The notes below the pieces were generated by a model. It ran no database searches. It saw only the letters and a list, made by a program, of their open reading frames with translations, and was not told the DNA's origin. 64,000 nt of DNA, taken from NCBI RefSeq assembly GCF_025725725.1, contig NZ_CP107020.1:2728001-2792000 (forward strand), written 5' to 3'. Shown one piece after another: positions 35,665 to 44,199 of the stretch (the first letter of the stretch is position 1; the number at the start of each line of letters is the position of its first letter). The translations under genes and the position numbers were made by a program. Origin of the DNA: Brachybacterium huguangmaarense (GTDB taxonomy: Bacteria > Actinomycetota > Actinomycetes > Actinomycetales > Dermabacteraceae).

Positions 35665-36975
35665 TCAGTTCATGCTCCGGGCGAGCTCGGTCTCGATGGA
35701 CTCGGTGAGGTGGGCGCGGATCTCGGGCACGTCGATCTGCTGGATCAGCTCCGCGAAGAAGCCGCGCACGACGAGCCGCCGGGCCTCGAGCTCGGGGATG
35801 CCGCGAGCGCGCAGGTAGAACAGCTGCTCGTCGTCGAAGCGACCGGTCGCGGCGGCGTGGCCCGCGCCCTCGATCTCGCCCGTCTCGATCTCGAGGTTGG
35901 GCACCGAGTCGGCGCGCGCCCCGTCGGTCAGAACCAGGTTGCGGTTGAGCTCGTAGGTGTTGGTGCCCTCGGCCTCCTTGCGGATCAGCACGTCGCCGAC
36001 CCACACGCTGCGGGCGCCGTGGCCTTGCAGCGCGCCCTTGTACGTCGTGTTCGACGTGCACTTGGGCGCGGCGTGGTCGACGAACAGCCGGTGCTCGAGG
36101 TACTGGTCCTCGTCCGCGAAGTACAGGCCCAGGTTCTCGATCTCGGAGCCCGGGGCGGAGAACTCGCCGATGTTGTCGATGCGCACCGCGCGCCCGCCGA
36201 GCGAGACCACGATGTGCTTGAGGCGCGCGTCGCGGCCCAGCCGGGCATGGTGGGTCGAGATGTGCAGCGCGTCGTCGTCCCAGTCCTGCAGGGAGATGAC
36301 GGTCATCTGCGAGTTGTCGCCGAGCACCATCTCCACGTTCTCGGCCAGGCGGGCCGAGCCGGTGTGGTTCAGCACGAAGGTCGCGGCCGAGGAGGCGGCG
36401 GTCTCGAGCACGATGTGCGCGTTGCCGCGCTTGTCGCCGCCCTGTCCGGCGATCTGGACGCGCGCCGGCTCGGCCACCTCGCGCCCCGGCTCGGAGCGCA
36501 GGTGCAGCGCGTCGGCGCAGCGGGCCGACGCGACGGCCGAGACGAGGTCCTCGGGGATCAGGGCGCTGCCGCGCGGGGCCTCGCCGGGCGCGAGGGTGCC
36601 GACGGCGACGCCCTCGGGGGTGTCCACCTCGTAGTCCACGCCGCCCTCGTCGGAGGCGACGTCCTCGAACAGCGGGGACAGCACGCGCAGGGGCGCGAAG
36701 CGCCATTCCTCCTGCTTGGAGACGGGCCGCGAGAACGCGGACACGTCGAACGAGCGGTGCCGCGAGGCGCGCGTGGACGTCTCGGTGTTCGAGCCGGGCG
36801 AGGGCAGGGCGATCGCCTCGTCCTCGAGCTGCGCCCGGGAGTGGTCGGTCGACGGCCCCGCCTGGGCGAGGTCCTCCTGGGCGCCGACGGGCGCGACGCC
36901 CGCCGCTCCCCCGGCGGCCTCGTTGGCGGCGGGATCGCCGGCGCTCTCGGGGCCCTTCACATCAATCGACGTCAT
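35665..36975 (-). CDS. sufD: Fe-S assembly scaffold protein SufD, with N-terminal extension
   Basis: The 436-residue scaffold subunit pairs with SufB and SufC. The conserved fold starts near residue 75 (RHRSFDVSAFSRPVSKQEEWRFAPL). The beta-helix core and the C-terminal part (RFDDEQLFYLRARGIPELEARRLVVRGFFAELIQQI) are typical. The first 75 residues are Gly/Ala/Glu-rich, look disordered and exceed the usual SufD start. No in-frame ATG lies between the first codon and the core, and the ATG shares a base with the sufB stop (TGATG), which supports the long form. The Rieske gene follows after 2 bp. Confidence 0.94.
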   Translation of the reverse strand: MTSIDVKGPESAGDPAANEAAGGAAGVAPVGAQEDLAQAGPSTDHSRAQLEDEAIALPSPGSNTETSTRASRHRSFDVSAFSRPVSKQEEWRFAPLRVLSPLFEDVASDEGGVDYEVDTPEGVAVGTLAPGEAPRGSALIPEDLVSAVASARCADALHLRSEPGREVAEPARVQIAGQGGDKRGNAHIVLETAASSAATFVLNHTGSARLAENVEMVLGDNSQMTVISLQDWDDDALHISTHHARLGRDARLKHIVVSLGGRAVRIDNIGEFSAPGSEIENLGLYFADEDQYLEHRLFVDHAAPKCTSNTTYKGALQGHGARSVWVGDVLIRKEAEGTNTYELNRNLVLTDGARADSVPNLEIETGEIEGAGHAAATGRFDDEQLFYLRARGIPELEARRLVVRGFFAELIQQIDVPEIRAHLTESIETELARSMN

Positions 36976-38402
36976 CAGCCGACTGCTCCTTCCATCTGCA
37001 GCTCGATCAGGCGGTTCAGCTCGAGGGCGTACTCCATGGGCAGCTCGCGCGCGATGGGCTCGATGAACCCGCGCACGATCATCGCCATTGCCTCGGTCTC
37101 CTCCATGCCGCGGCTCATCAGGTAGAAGAGCTGCTCCTCGGAGACCTTCGAGACGGTCGCCTCGTGCCCCATCTGGACGTCGTCGACGCGCACGTCGACG
37201 TACGGATAGGTGTCGGTGCGCGACTGCGTGTCCACGAGCAGGGCGTCGCACAGCACGGTCGACGCGGAATGGCTCGCGCCGGGCATGACCTGGACCAGGC
37301 CGCGGTAGGACGAGCGGCCGCCGCCGCGCGAGACGGACTTCGAGACGATCGACGACGACGTGTGCGGCGCCATGTGGACCATCTTCGAGCCGGTGTCCTG
37401 GTGCTGGCCCTCGCCCGCGAACGCGATCGAGAGGGTCTCGCCGCGCGCGTGCTCGCCCATCAGCCACACGGCCGGGTACTTCATCGTCACCTTGGAGCCG
37501 ATGTTGCCGTCGACCCACTCCATCGTGCCGCCCTCTTCGACGGTCGTGCGCTTGGTGACGAGGTTGTACACGTTGTTCGACCAGTTCTGGATGGTCGTGT
37601 ACCGCACGCGGGCGTTCTTCTTGACGACGATCTCGACGACCGCGCTGTGCAGCGAGTCGGACTTGTAGATCGGCGCGGTGCAGCCCTCGACGTAGTGCAC
37701 GTAGCTGCCCTCGTCGGCGATGATGAGCGTCCGCTCGAACTGGCCCATGTTCTCGGTGTTGATGCGGAAGTAGGCCTGCAGCGGGATCTCGACGTGCACG
37801 CCCTTGGGCACGTACACGAACGAGCCCCCGGACCACACGGCGGTGTTGAGCGCGGAGAACTTGTTGTCGCCCGCGGGGATCACGGAGCCGAAGTACTCCT
37901 CGAAGATCTCCGGGTGCTCCTTGAGGCCGGTGTCGGTGTCCAGGAAGATCACGCCCTGGGCCTCGAGGTCCTCGCGGATCTGGTGGTAGACGACCTCGGA
38001 CTCGTACTGGGCGGCGACGCCGGCCACGAGACGCTGCTTCTCGGCCTCGGGGATGCCCAGGCGGTCGTAGGTCTCGCGGATGTCCGCGGGGAGGTCCTCC
38101 CACGACGCGGCCTGCTTCTCGGTGGACCGCACGAAGTACTTGATGTTGTCGAAGTCGATGCCCGACAGGTCCGCGCCCCACGTGGGAGTGGGCTTCTTCT
38201 CGAAGAGCTTGAGGGCCTTGAGGCGGCGCTCGAGCATCCATTCCGGCTCGTTCTTCTTGGCGGAGATGTCGCGGACGACGTCCTCGCTCAGGCCGCGGCG
38301 GGCCGAGGCTCCGGCCGCGTCCTCGTCGTGCCATCCGTAGGCATAGCTGCCGATGGACGAGATGATCTCGTCCTGGCTGAGCTGCTCGGGTGCGCTCGTC
38401 AT
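36975..38402 (-). CDS. sufB: Fe-S assembly scaffold protein SufB
   Basis: The 475-residue subunit is the main platform on which SUF clusters form. The N-terminal segment [34 protein letters not shown], the middle [46 protein letters not shown] and the C-terminal [26 protein letters not shown] are all characteristic. No intein is present, unlike the M. tuberculosis homologue. The ATG overlaps the sufR stop as ATGA and has GGAGGGAAGGA upstream. Length is standard. Confidence 0.97.
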   Translation of the reverse strand: MTSAPEQLSQDEIISSIGSYAYGWHDEDAAGASARRGLSEDVVRDISAKKNEPEWMLERRLKALKLFEKKPTPTWGADLSGIDFDNIKYFVRSTEKQAASWEDLPADIRETYDRLGIPEAEKQRLVAGVAAQYESEVVYHQIREDLEAQGVIFLDTDTGLKEHPEIFEEYFGSVIPAGDNKFSALNTAVWSGGSFVYVPKGVHVEIPLQAYFRINTENMGQFERTLIIADEGSYVHYVEGCTAPIYKSDSLHSAVVEIVVKKNARVRYTTIQNWSNNVYNLVTKRTTVEEGGTMEWVDGNIGSKVTMKYPAVWLMGEHARGETLSIAFAGEGQHQDTGSKMVHMAPHTSSSIVSKSVSRGGGRSSYRGLVQVMPGASHSASTVLCDALLVDTQSRTDTYPYVDVRVDDVQMGHEATVSKVSEEQLFYLMSRGMEETEAMAMIVRGFIEPIARELPMEYALELNRLIELQMEGAVG

Positions 38403-39136
38403 GAGTTCCTTCCCTCCGTAAGCGGGATGTGGGTGGTGCAGGCGTGGGCGCCGCCTGCGAGCGTGGCAAGGCGCTGGACGGGAACGCCCAGCATGCGGGA
38501 GATCGCGCGGGTCTCGATGTCGCAGAGCTCCGGGTGATCGGCGGCGACGTCCTGGACGGGGCAGTGCCCCTGGCACAGCTGGGCCGTGACCACGGTACGC
38601 GGGCGCGTGGTGCCGCGGCCCGGGGCGCCGGGCACGTTCACCGTGAGCGGACGCACCGTGGTGGCGTAGCCGTGCTCCGTGAGGAGCGACGCCAGCAGCT
38701 CGATGCGCTCGGTGGGCCCCGTCGGGGTGCCCGCCGCGCGACGTGCCGCGATCCGCTCGGAGAACTCCCGTTCCCAGGGGGCGACGCGCTCGGAGGCGAG
38801 ACGCTCGAGGGCGTCGCGGCCGCCGAGCCGGGAGAGCGCGTCCAGGGCCAGGCGGGCGAGGTCGTCGGCCTCGTCCTCGCCCCCGGTGCGCGCCTGCGCG
38901 GAGATCACGAACGACTTGCTGGGGCGTCCGCGGCCGCGCTGGGCGACCGGCACATGGTGCTCCTCGATCGTCCCGTCGGCCTCGAGCGCCGTGAGATGAC
39001 GGCGCACGGCCGCGCTCGTGAGGCCGAAGCGCTCGGCGAGATCACGTGCCGTGACCGGTCCGTAGGAGGTGATCGCCTCGATGAGGCGCTCACGGGTGTC
39101 GCGTCCCCCCTCGCTCGGGGGTGCGTGGTGCTCCAT
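38399..39136 (-). CDS. sufR: Fe-S cluster-sensing SUF repressor
   Basis: The 245-residue regulator has an N-terminal winged helix (about residues 14-75; [30 protein letters not shown]) and a C-terminal domain with Cys188, Cys192 (CQGHC), Cys205 and Cys233, suitable for binding a [4Fe-4S] cluster. In the SufR family the holo form represses the suf operon and cluster loss relieves it. The ATG has GGAGGAGGC directly upstream. Its stop overlaps sufB as ATGA, so it is co-transcribed and probably autoregulated. The upstream region carries a SufR-site-like repeat at 39191-39204. Confidence 0.92.
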   Translation of the reverse strand: MEHHAPPSEGGRDTRERLIEAITSYGPVTARDLAERFGLTSAAVRRHLTALEADGTIEEHHVPVAQRGRGRPSKSFVISAQARTGGEDEADDLARLALDALSRLGGRDALERLASERVAPWEREFSERIAARRAAGTPTGPTERIELLASLLTEHGYATTVRPLTVNVPGAPGRGTTRPRTVVTAQLCQGHCPVQDVAADHPELCDIETRAISRMLGVPVQRLATLAGGAHACTTHIPLTEGRNS

Positions 39137-39162
39137 GCCTCCTCCTTCCCGCGCTCCGGATC

Positions 39163-39204
39163 CGGGACCGAGGTCCCGCGATCCATTTTACAAACATCGG
39201 GTTG
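39163..39204 (-). promoter_or_regulatory. sufR-suf operon promoter and candidate operators
   Basis: On the minus strand TAAAAT (39185-39190) is a good -10. Overlapping its upstream edge, plus strand 39191-39204 reads CAAA-N6-GTTG, one mismatch from the CAAC-N6-GTTG site known for cyanobacterial SufR. Downstream of the -10, CGGGACC-GA-GGTCCCG (39163-39178) is a perfect 7-bp inverted repeat. Either could be an operator. Whether actinobacterial SufR uses such a site is not established here. Confidence 0.48.
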
Positions 39205-39250
39205 CGAAAAGGCGAGCCCGGGGCCGGCGGGATGGGGTGCGTCCCGACAC

Positions 39251-39269
39251 ACAGGCGTGCCTTACCTGA
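39251..39269. promoter_or_regulatory. Candidate IdeR/DtxR-like iron box
   Basis: The 19-mer at 39251-39269 contains GCCTTACCTGA on its right half and AGG on its left. It matches 12 of 19 positions of the degenerate IdeR/DtxR consensus TWAGGTWAGSCTWACCTWA by my count, with the right half nearly complete. It lies between divergent sufR and the reductase gene. An exact scan and binding assay are needed. Confidence 0.35.
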
Positions 39270-39362
39270 CCTCGGCGTTCCGCCCGTCACGAGTTCTTGT
39301 CGGGGCCGGGCCCGTCCGCGAGGATGGCTCCATCAGCGGCGACCACGGAGGAGGCCGGGGCC

Positions 39363-40400
39363 ATGAGCTCTGAGGAGTCGGGTTCGTACGTGCACGAGGG
39401 CGAGGCCTTCGACCGCGACATGCGCTACATCGACACGCGGATCACGCGCGACGCCCGCGACGGATACGGGGTCGAGCCGGGGCGCTACCGCCTGATCGTC
39501 GCGCGCGCGTGCCCGTGGGCGCACCGCGCCGTGATCTCGCGCCGGCTGCTCGGGCTCGAGGACGTGATCTCGATGGGGATCGCGGGACCCGTGCACGACT
39601 GGCGCTCGTGGAGCTTCGACCTCGACCCGGGCGGCCGGGACCCGGTGCTCGGCATCGAGCGCCTGCGCGAGGCGTACTTCCGTCGCGTGCCCGACTACCC
39701 CCGCGGCATCACCGTGCCGGCGATGGTGGACACGCGCGACGGCGCGGTCGTCACCAACGACTTCCAGCAGATGACCCTCGACTTCGCGACCGAGTGGACC
39801 GCCTTCCAGCGCGAGGGGGCGCCCGACCTGTACCCCGCCGGGCGGCGCGAGGAGATCGACGAGCTGAACCGGTGGATGCTGCACCACGTCAACAACGGCG
39901 TCTACCGCACCGGCTTCGCGGGCTCGCAGGCCGAGTACGAGAAGGCCTACCGCGACCTGTGGGAGAGCCTCGACGTGCTCGAGGAGCGGCTCGGGCGATC
40001 GCGCTACCTGATGGGGCCCTCGATCACCGAGGCCGATGTGCGCCTGTTCCCCACCCTGATCCGCTTCGACGTCGTGTACTTCGCGCACTTCAAGGCCAAT
40101 CGCCAGCCGCTGTTCACGCTCCCGAACCTCTGGAACTACACCAAGGACCTGTTCGCCACGCCGGGCTTCGGGGACACGGTCGACTTCCAGCAGATCAAGG
40201 AGCACTACTACGTGGTCCAAACCGACGTGAACCCCACCCGGATCGTGCCGCTCGGGCCGGACCTCTCCGGGCTGCTCGAGCCCCACGACCGGGATCGCTT
40301 CGAGAGCGCGACGTGGGGTGCGGGCACCGCGCCCGGCCCCGTCGCGGCGGCCGAGCGGGTGGACCCCGCCCACACGCCGTGGGGCGCGGCGTCGCTCTGA
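39363..40400 (+). CDS. Glutathionyl-hydroquinone-reductase-like GST family protein
   Basis: The 345-residue protein belongs to the Omega-like/ECM4-YqjG group of glutathione transferases. The active-site Cys is C50 in ARACPWAHRAVISRRLLGL. The N-terminal thioredoxin-like half and the helical C-terminal half (RWMLHHVNNGVYRTGFAGSQAEYEKAY, PSITEADVRLFPTLIRFDVVYF, HFKAN) are all typical. Actinobacteria generally use mycothiol rather than glutathione, so this is probably a mycothiol- or other thiol-dependent reductase of quinone conjugates (inference). The ATG at 39363 has GGAGGAGG upstream. It is monocistronic or leads into the ABC genes 51 bp later, across a palindrome. Confidence 0.9.
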   Translation: MSSEESGSYVHEGEAFDRDMRYIDTRITRDARDGYGVEPGRYRLIVARACPWAHRAVISRRLLGLEDVISMGIAGPVHDWRSWSFDLDPGGRDPVLGIERLREAYFRRVPDYPRGITVPAMVDTRDGAVVTNDFQQMTLDFATEWTAFQREGAPDLYPAGRREEIDELNRWMLHHVNNGVYRTGFAGSQAEYEKAYRDLWESLDVLEERLGRSRYLMGPSITEADVRLFPTLIRFDVVYFAHFKANRQPLFTLPNLWNYTKDLFATPGFGDTVDFQQIKEHYYVVQTDVNPTRIVPLGPDLSGLLEPHDRDRFESATWGAGTAPGPVAAAERVDPAHTPWGAASL

Positions 40401-40429
40401 GCGGGCTCTGACAGGCCGCGGCACGCCGC

Positions 40430-40450
40430 GCGGGCCTAGCATGGGCCCGC
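40430..40450 (+). promoter_or_regulatory. Inverted repeat flanking a -10-like TAGCAT before the ABC operon
   Basis: GCGGGCC (40430-40436) and GGCCCGC (40444-40450) form a perfect 7-bp inverted repeat around TAGCATG, and the ATG of the ABC ATPase is 2 nt further on. TAGCAT ends 9 nt before that ATG, which lacks a Shine-Dalgarno. CTGACA at 40408-40413 is too far (23 bp) for a normal -35. It may be an operator, or a weak terminator for the preceding gene. Confidence 0.4.
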
Positions 40451-40451
40451 T

Positions 40452-41384
40452 ATGGAACAGACCTCTCCCCCGGCGCTCGAGATCAACTCCCTCGTGCGCT
40501 CGTACGGCCCTGTGCGTGCCGCGAGCGGCATCTCGCTCACCGCGCAGCGCGGGGCCGTCACCGCGCTCCTGGGCCCCAACGGCGCCGGCAAGACGACCAC
40601 CATCCACTGCGCGACGGGGCTGCTGAAGCCCGACGCGGGCACCGTGCGGGTGCTGGGGCGCGACCCCTGGCGGGCCTCCGCCGAGCTGCGCTCTCGCGTC
40701 GGCGTGATGATCCAGGACGGGGGTCTCGCCTCGGGCGCCCCCGCTCTCGCGCTGCTGCGCTACGGCGCCTCGCTGTACGCCGACCCGCTCGACGTCGACG
40801 AGCTCGCCGAGCACCTCGGCATCGACCGCTTCGCCGGGACGCTCGTGCGGCGCCTGTCGGGAGGCCAGCGCCAGCGCCTCGCCCTCGCGCTCGCGCTCGT
40901 CGGCCGCCCGGAGCTCGTGTTCCTCGACGAGCCGACGGCCGGCATGGACGCATCCATCTCGCGCACCGTGCGCCGTCTCATGCGGTCGCTCGCGCGGACC
41001 GGCACGGCGGTCGTGCTCACCACGCACCTCATGGACGACGTGGAGGGCCTCGCCGACCACGTCGTCGTCATCAACCACGGCGAGGTGGTCGCCTCGGGCA
41101 GCCCCGAGCACGTGGTCGCCTCGCATCGCGCCGCCGACGGCACGGTCCACCTGACCGCGACCGCCTCCGGCATCGCGCCCGAGAAGGTCGGCGCGCTCGA
41201 GGTGGACCTGCGACGGGCCGCGGCCCGCCTCGGCGTGTCCCTCGACGTCACCACCGGCGCCGCGGATCTCGAGACGGTCCTGCTCGACCTCACCGAGCCC
41301 GCCGAGGGCCCGTCCGCCGAGGTCCCGTCCGCCGAGGTCCCGCTCGCCGACGTCCCGTCCGCCGCTCGCGAGGAGGTCCGATGA
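40452..41384 (+). CDS. ABC transporter ATP-binding protein (exporter type)
   Basis: The 310-residue ATPase has Walker A GPNGAGKTTT (about 40), the signature RLSGGQRQRLALALALVGRPELVFLDEP including Walker B, and the H-loop VLTTHLMDD. The domain ends near residue 215. A C-terminal extension follows whose last 30 residues carry PSAEV-type pentapeptide repeats. It pairs with the permease that overlaps it as ATGA, and the pair is followed by ctaA. I recall this two-gene exporter next to ctaA in several actinobacteria; the substrate is unknown. The ATG lacks a Shine-Dalgarno and may begin a leaderless transcript. Confidence 0.9.
   Translation: MEQTSPPALEINSLVRSYGPVRAASGISLTAQRGAVTALLGPNGAGKTTTIHCATGLLKPDAGTVRVLGRDPWRASAELRSRVGVMIQDGGLASGAPALALLRYGASLYADPLDVDELAEHLGIDRFAGTLVRRLSGGQRQRLALALALVGRPELVFLDEPTAGMDASISRTVRRLMRSLARTGTAVVLTTHLMDDVEGLADHVVVINHGEVVASGSPEHVVASHRAADGTVHLTATASGIAPEKVGALEVDLRRAAARLGVSLDVTTGAADLETVLLDLTEPAEGPSAEVPSAEVPLADVPSAAREEVR
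41309..41368 (+). repeat. 15-bp in-frame tandem repeat, about four copies
   Basis: Two exact copies of cccgtccgccgaggt (41309-41323 and 41324-41338) are followed by two diverged copies (41339-41353 and 41354-41368). They encode PSAEV-like pentapeptides at the C-terminus of the ABC ATPase. Copy number may vary between strains. Confidence 0.8.
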
Positions 41385-42166
41385 GCGCCCCGACCACGGC
41401 GGCCGGCACGCGCCGGCGCGGCGGTCCGGCACCCGCGCTGACCCGCATCGCCCAGCATGCCCTGTTCGAGGCACGGATCCTGCTGACCAACGGCGAGCAG
41501 CTCATGGTCGCCGTCATCCTGCCGGCGCTCGTGCTGATCGGCCTGCGCACCCTGCCGGTCGGCGAGGTCGCGGGCATCCCCCGCATCGACACCGCGGTCG
41601 CGGCGACCGCCGCGACCGCCCTCATCTCGACGGCCTTCACGTCCCAGGCCATCCAGACCGGCTTCGACCGCCGCGGCGGGGTGCTGCGCTGGATCGCGAC
41701 CACGCCGCTGGGCCGCGACGGCTACCTCGCCGGCAAGATCCTCGCGACGCTCGGCGTGCAGGTGCTGCAGGTGATCGTGCTCGGCGCGCTCGCGCTCGCG
41801 CTGGGGTGGCGGCCGTCCGTGCTCGGGCTCGTCGCGGCCGTGCCGGTGTGGCTGATCGGGACCGTCGCCTTCGGCTCCCTGGGGCTGCTCGTGGCGGGGA
41901 CGCTGCGCACCGAGGCCGTGCTGGCCCTGTCCAACGTCCTGTTCCTGCTGTTCGTGACCGTGGGCGGCGTCGCGATCCCCTCGGCACGCTTCCCCCGCTT
42001 CCTGAGCGGGCTCGTCGACCTGCTCCCCTCGGGCGCGCTCGGCGAGCTGCTGCGGGCGTGCCTCGCGGGGGCGCCGTTCTCGTGGGGCTCGCTCGTCGTG
42101 CTCGTGGTGTGGGCTCTGGGCGGCTCGCTGCTCGTCACGCGGTACTTCCGCTGGACCTCGGTGTGA
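41381..42166 (+). CDS. ABC transporter permease (ABC-2 type)
   Basis: The 261-residue membrane protein has about six hydrophobic segments in the ABC-2 pattern (LTNGEQLMVAVILPALVLIGL near the start, then three clustered helices from about 115 to 195, and a last one near 235). LRWIATTPLGRDGYLAGKILATLGVQVLQVI is a typical ABC-2 cytosolic loop. It would form the membrane part of an exporter with the preceding ATPase, with which it overlaps as ATGA. An N-terminal basic stretch (RRRGGPAP) favours in-topology. Substrate unknown; an efflux or haem/cytochrome-maturation link through ctaA is only contextual. Confidence 0.87.
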   Translation: MSAPTTAAGTRRRGGPAPALTRIAQHALFEARILLTNGEQLMVAVILPALVLIGLRTLPVGEVAGIPRIDTAVAATAATALISTAFTSQAIQTGFDRRGGVLRWIATTPLGRDGYLAGKILATLGVQVLQVIVLGALALALGWRPSVLGLVAAVPVWLIGTVAFGSLGLLVAGTLRTEAVLALSNVLFLLFVTVGGVAIPSARFPRFLSGLVDLLPSGALGELLRACLAGAPFSWGSLVVLVVWALGGSLLVTRYFRWTSV

Positions 42167-42180
42167 GGTCGGCGTCGCCG

Positions 42181-42212
42181 GCGCCTGTTCCCAGGCTCCG
42201 ACGGGCAGGCGC
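42181..42212 (+). terminator. Possible terminator after the ABC permease
   Basis: GCGCCTG (42181-42187) and CAGGCGC (42206-42212) can pair across an 18-nt loop, 15 nt after the permease stop and before the ctaA -10. The stem is short, so confidence is moderate. Confidence 0.4.
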
Positions 42213-42216
42213 TTCC

Positions 42217-42222
42217 TAGACT
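42217..42222 (+). promoter_or_regulatory. -10-like element of ctaA
   Basis: TAGACT ends 7 nt before the ctaA ATG, and no Shine-Dalgarno is present. This is the spacing expected for a leaderless transcript, as at dut and metK. No clear -35 is seen. Confidence 0.42.
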
Positions 42223-42229
42223 GGATCCC

Positions 42230-43246
42230 ATGAGCTCGTCCCTCTCCCCGGCCTCGCGCGCCGCCTCCGCGGACGCCGCGCCCACCAGCCCCTCGCTCGC
42301 GGCCCTCACGCCCACCCGGCGCCTGCTGGTCGCGATCGCCTTCTGGGGCAACCTGGTGTGCCAGATGGGGATCATCGTCACGGGCGGCGTCGTGCGCCTG
42401 ACGGGATCGGGCCTGGGCTGCTCGACGTGGCCCAACTGCGAGCCGGGCCAGTTCTCGCCCACCACGTCCAATCCGACCGGGTTCCGCGCCTTCATCGAGT
42501 TCGGGAACCGCAGCCTCACGGGCGTGCTCAGCATCTTCGCGATCCTGCTGCTCGTCGCCGCGGTCGCCTGGCTGCGGTTCAAGGGCCGCTCGTTCGTCGT
42601 GCTCGCGATCATGCCGCTCGTCGGCACGCTCGTCCAGGCCATCGTCGGCATGGCGATCGTCAAGCTCGACCTGCACCCCGGCGTCGTCGCCCCGCACTTC
42701 CTCATCTCCATCGCGCTCGTCGTGGTCTCGACGATGCTCGTGGCCCGTCTGTACGAGGGCGACGGGCCGCGGCGCCCGGCGGTGCCGCGCCCGGTGCTGG
42801 CCGTCGCCCTCGCGCTCGCCGTGGTCGGGGCGGCCGTGCTCGTGCTCGGGACCGTCGTGACGAGCTCCGGGCCCCATTCGGGCGACGCCGAGGCGACGCT
42901 GCGCACGGGCCTGGACCCGCGGACGGTCTCGTGGCTGCACGCGGACTCGGTGATGCTGTTCTGCGGGCTGCTGGTCGGCATGCTGCTCGTGCTCCATCTG
43001 ATCCGCGCCCGCACCCACGCCCGCCGTGCCGCGTGGACGCTCGTCGTCATCACCGTGCTGCAGGCCGTCATCGGGTACACGCAGTACTTCACGGCGCTGC
43101 CCGCGGTGCTCGTCGGGTTCCACATGGCGGGGGCCGCCCTGTTCACCGCCTCGATCACGTGGCTCGTGACGACCATGTGGACCTGGCAGGGAGCGCCGAT
43201 GAGCAACGCCGAGACCACCGCACGCACGATCGAGGTCACCCCGTGA
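42230..43246 (+). CDS. ctaA: Heme A synthase
   Basis: The 338-residue integral membrane protein of the COX15/CtaA family oxidises the haem O methyl group to give haem A for cytochrome oxidase. Eight transmembrane segments are visible. MGIIVTGGVVRLTGSGLGCSTWPNCEPGQF is the signature, with the Cys pair on the outside loop. Conserved His residues are seen at KLDLHPGVVAPHFLIS, SWLHADSVMLF and VGFHMAGAAL. The length is within family range. Its partner ctaB is not in the window. The stop overlaps the next gene as GTGA. Confidence 0.94.
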   Translation: MSSSLSPASRAASADAAPTSPSLAALTPTRRLLVAIAFWGNLVCQMGIIVTGGVVRLTGSGLGCSTWPNCEPGQFSPTTSNPTGFRAFIEFGNRSLTGVLSIFAILLLVAAVAWLRFKGRSFVVLAIMPLVGTLVQAIVGMAIVKLDLHPGVVAPHFLISIALVVVSTMLVARLYEGDGPRRPAVPRPVLAVALALAVVGAAVLVLGTVVTSSGPHSGDAEATLRTGLDPRTVSWLHADSVMLFCGLLVGMLLVLHLIRARTHARRAAWTLVVITVLQAVIGYTQYFTALPAVLVGFHMAGAALFTASITWLVTTMWTWQGAPMSNAETTARTIEVTP

Positions 43247-44064
43247 TCCTGCCCCGTCGCCGCCGTGCCGCCCCTCGCGTGCAGCCCACGGTCGAGCAGA
43301 TGCGACCCTCCGGCGAGTTCGTCGCCGGCGTGCTCTCCCATCTGCGCGACGTCGTGGACGTCGGCTGGAACCTGCTCGAGATCGACGCCGAGGTGCACCG
43401 GATGATCCGCGAGGCGGGCGCCACGAGCTGCTACCTCGACTACCATCCGCGGTTCGGCGCCTACCCCTTCGGCAAGGTCATCTGCACGAGCGTCAACGAT
43501 GCGGTGCTGCACGGCCGCCCCTACGACCGCGTGCTCGAGGACGGCGATCTCATCTCCCTCGATCTCGCGGTCGAGCTCGAGGGCTGGGTCGCCGACTCGT
43601 CGCTCTCGATCGTCGTCGGCACGGCAGCGCCGTCGGACCTCCAGCTGATCCGCGACACCGAGACGGTCATGTGGGCGGGGATCGACCAGGTGCGCGCGGG
43701 GAACCGGGTGGGCGACATCGGGCATGCCGTCGAGGCGTCCGCGCACGGGCTCGGGTACACGATCAACCATCAGTTCGGCGGCCACGGCGTGGGCCGCACG
43801 ATGCACGAGGACCCGTTCATCCCCAACCATGGCACGCCCGGATCGGGCCGCGAGCTGGAGGCGGGCATGGTGCTGACGGTCGAGCCGTTCCTGTCGCCGA
43901 CGACGAGCGAGCTCGAGATCACCGACCGCGACGGCTGGACCGTCGAGACGGTCGACCACTCGCGCGGCGCGCACGCCGAGCACACCCTGTACGTCACCGA
44001 GGGCGACCCGATCGTCCTCACGGCGCGCGCCACGGATCCCTCGCCGCGGTCGTCGGTCGCATAG
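43243..44064 (+). CDS. map: Methionine aminopeptidase (M24A)
   Basis: The 273-residue cytosolic enzyme removes the initiator methionine. Metal ligands of the M24 fold are visible: Asp in ISLDLAVEL and in WVADSSL, His in GGHGVGRTMHEDP, Glu in LTVEPFLSP and Glu in AHAEHTLYV. YHPRFGAYPFGKVICTSVNDAVLHG supplies the substrate His. It has a short basic N-terminus ([10 protein letters not shown]). The GTG at 43243-43245 overlaps the ctaA stop as GTGA, an unusual pairing. It may not be the only map in the genome. Confidence 0.92.
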   Translation: MILPRRRRAAPRVQPTVEQMRPSGEFVAGVLSHLRDVVDVGWNLLEIDAEVHRMIREAGATSCYLDYHPRFGAYPFGKVICTSVNDAVLHGRPYDRVLEDGDLISLDLAVELEGWVADSSLSIVVGTAAPSDLQLIRDTETVMWAGIDQVRAGNRVGDIGHAVEASAHGLGYTINHQFGGHGVGRTMHEDPFIPNHGTPGSGRELEAGMVLTVEPFLSPTTSELEITDRDGWTVETVDHSRGAHAEHTLYVTEGDPIVLTARATDPSPRSSVA

Positions 44065-44199
44065 GCGGGGAGGGCGGCGTCGCGGAGGCGGGGCATCGCG
44101 GCGGCCCGGCCGCCCGCGAAGACGGCGGTGGTGCACCCGGCGCGTCCCGTCGAGACGGACCCGGCTCGAGCACGGACACGGGCACGAGCGCGCGCGGGC

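Noticed and set aside
44065-44199. Possible small gene or hairpin between map and the DUF222 gene
   Set aside because: The 135-bp gap is low-complexity G/C with no convincing frame, ribosome-binding site or stable stem.
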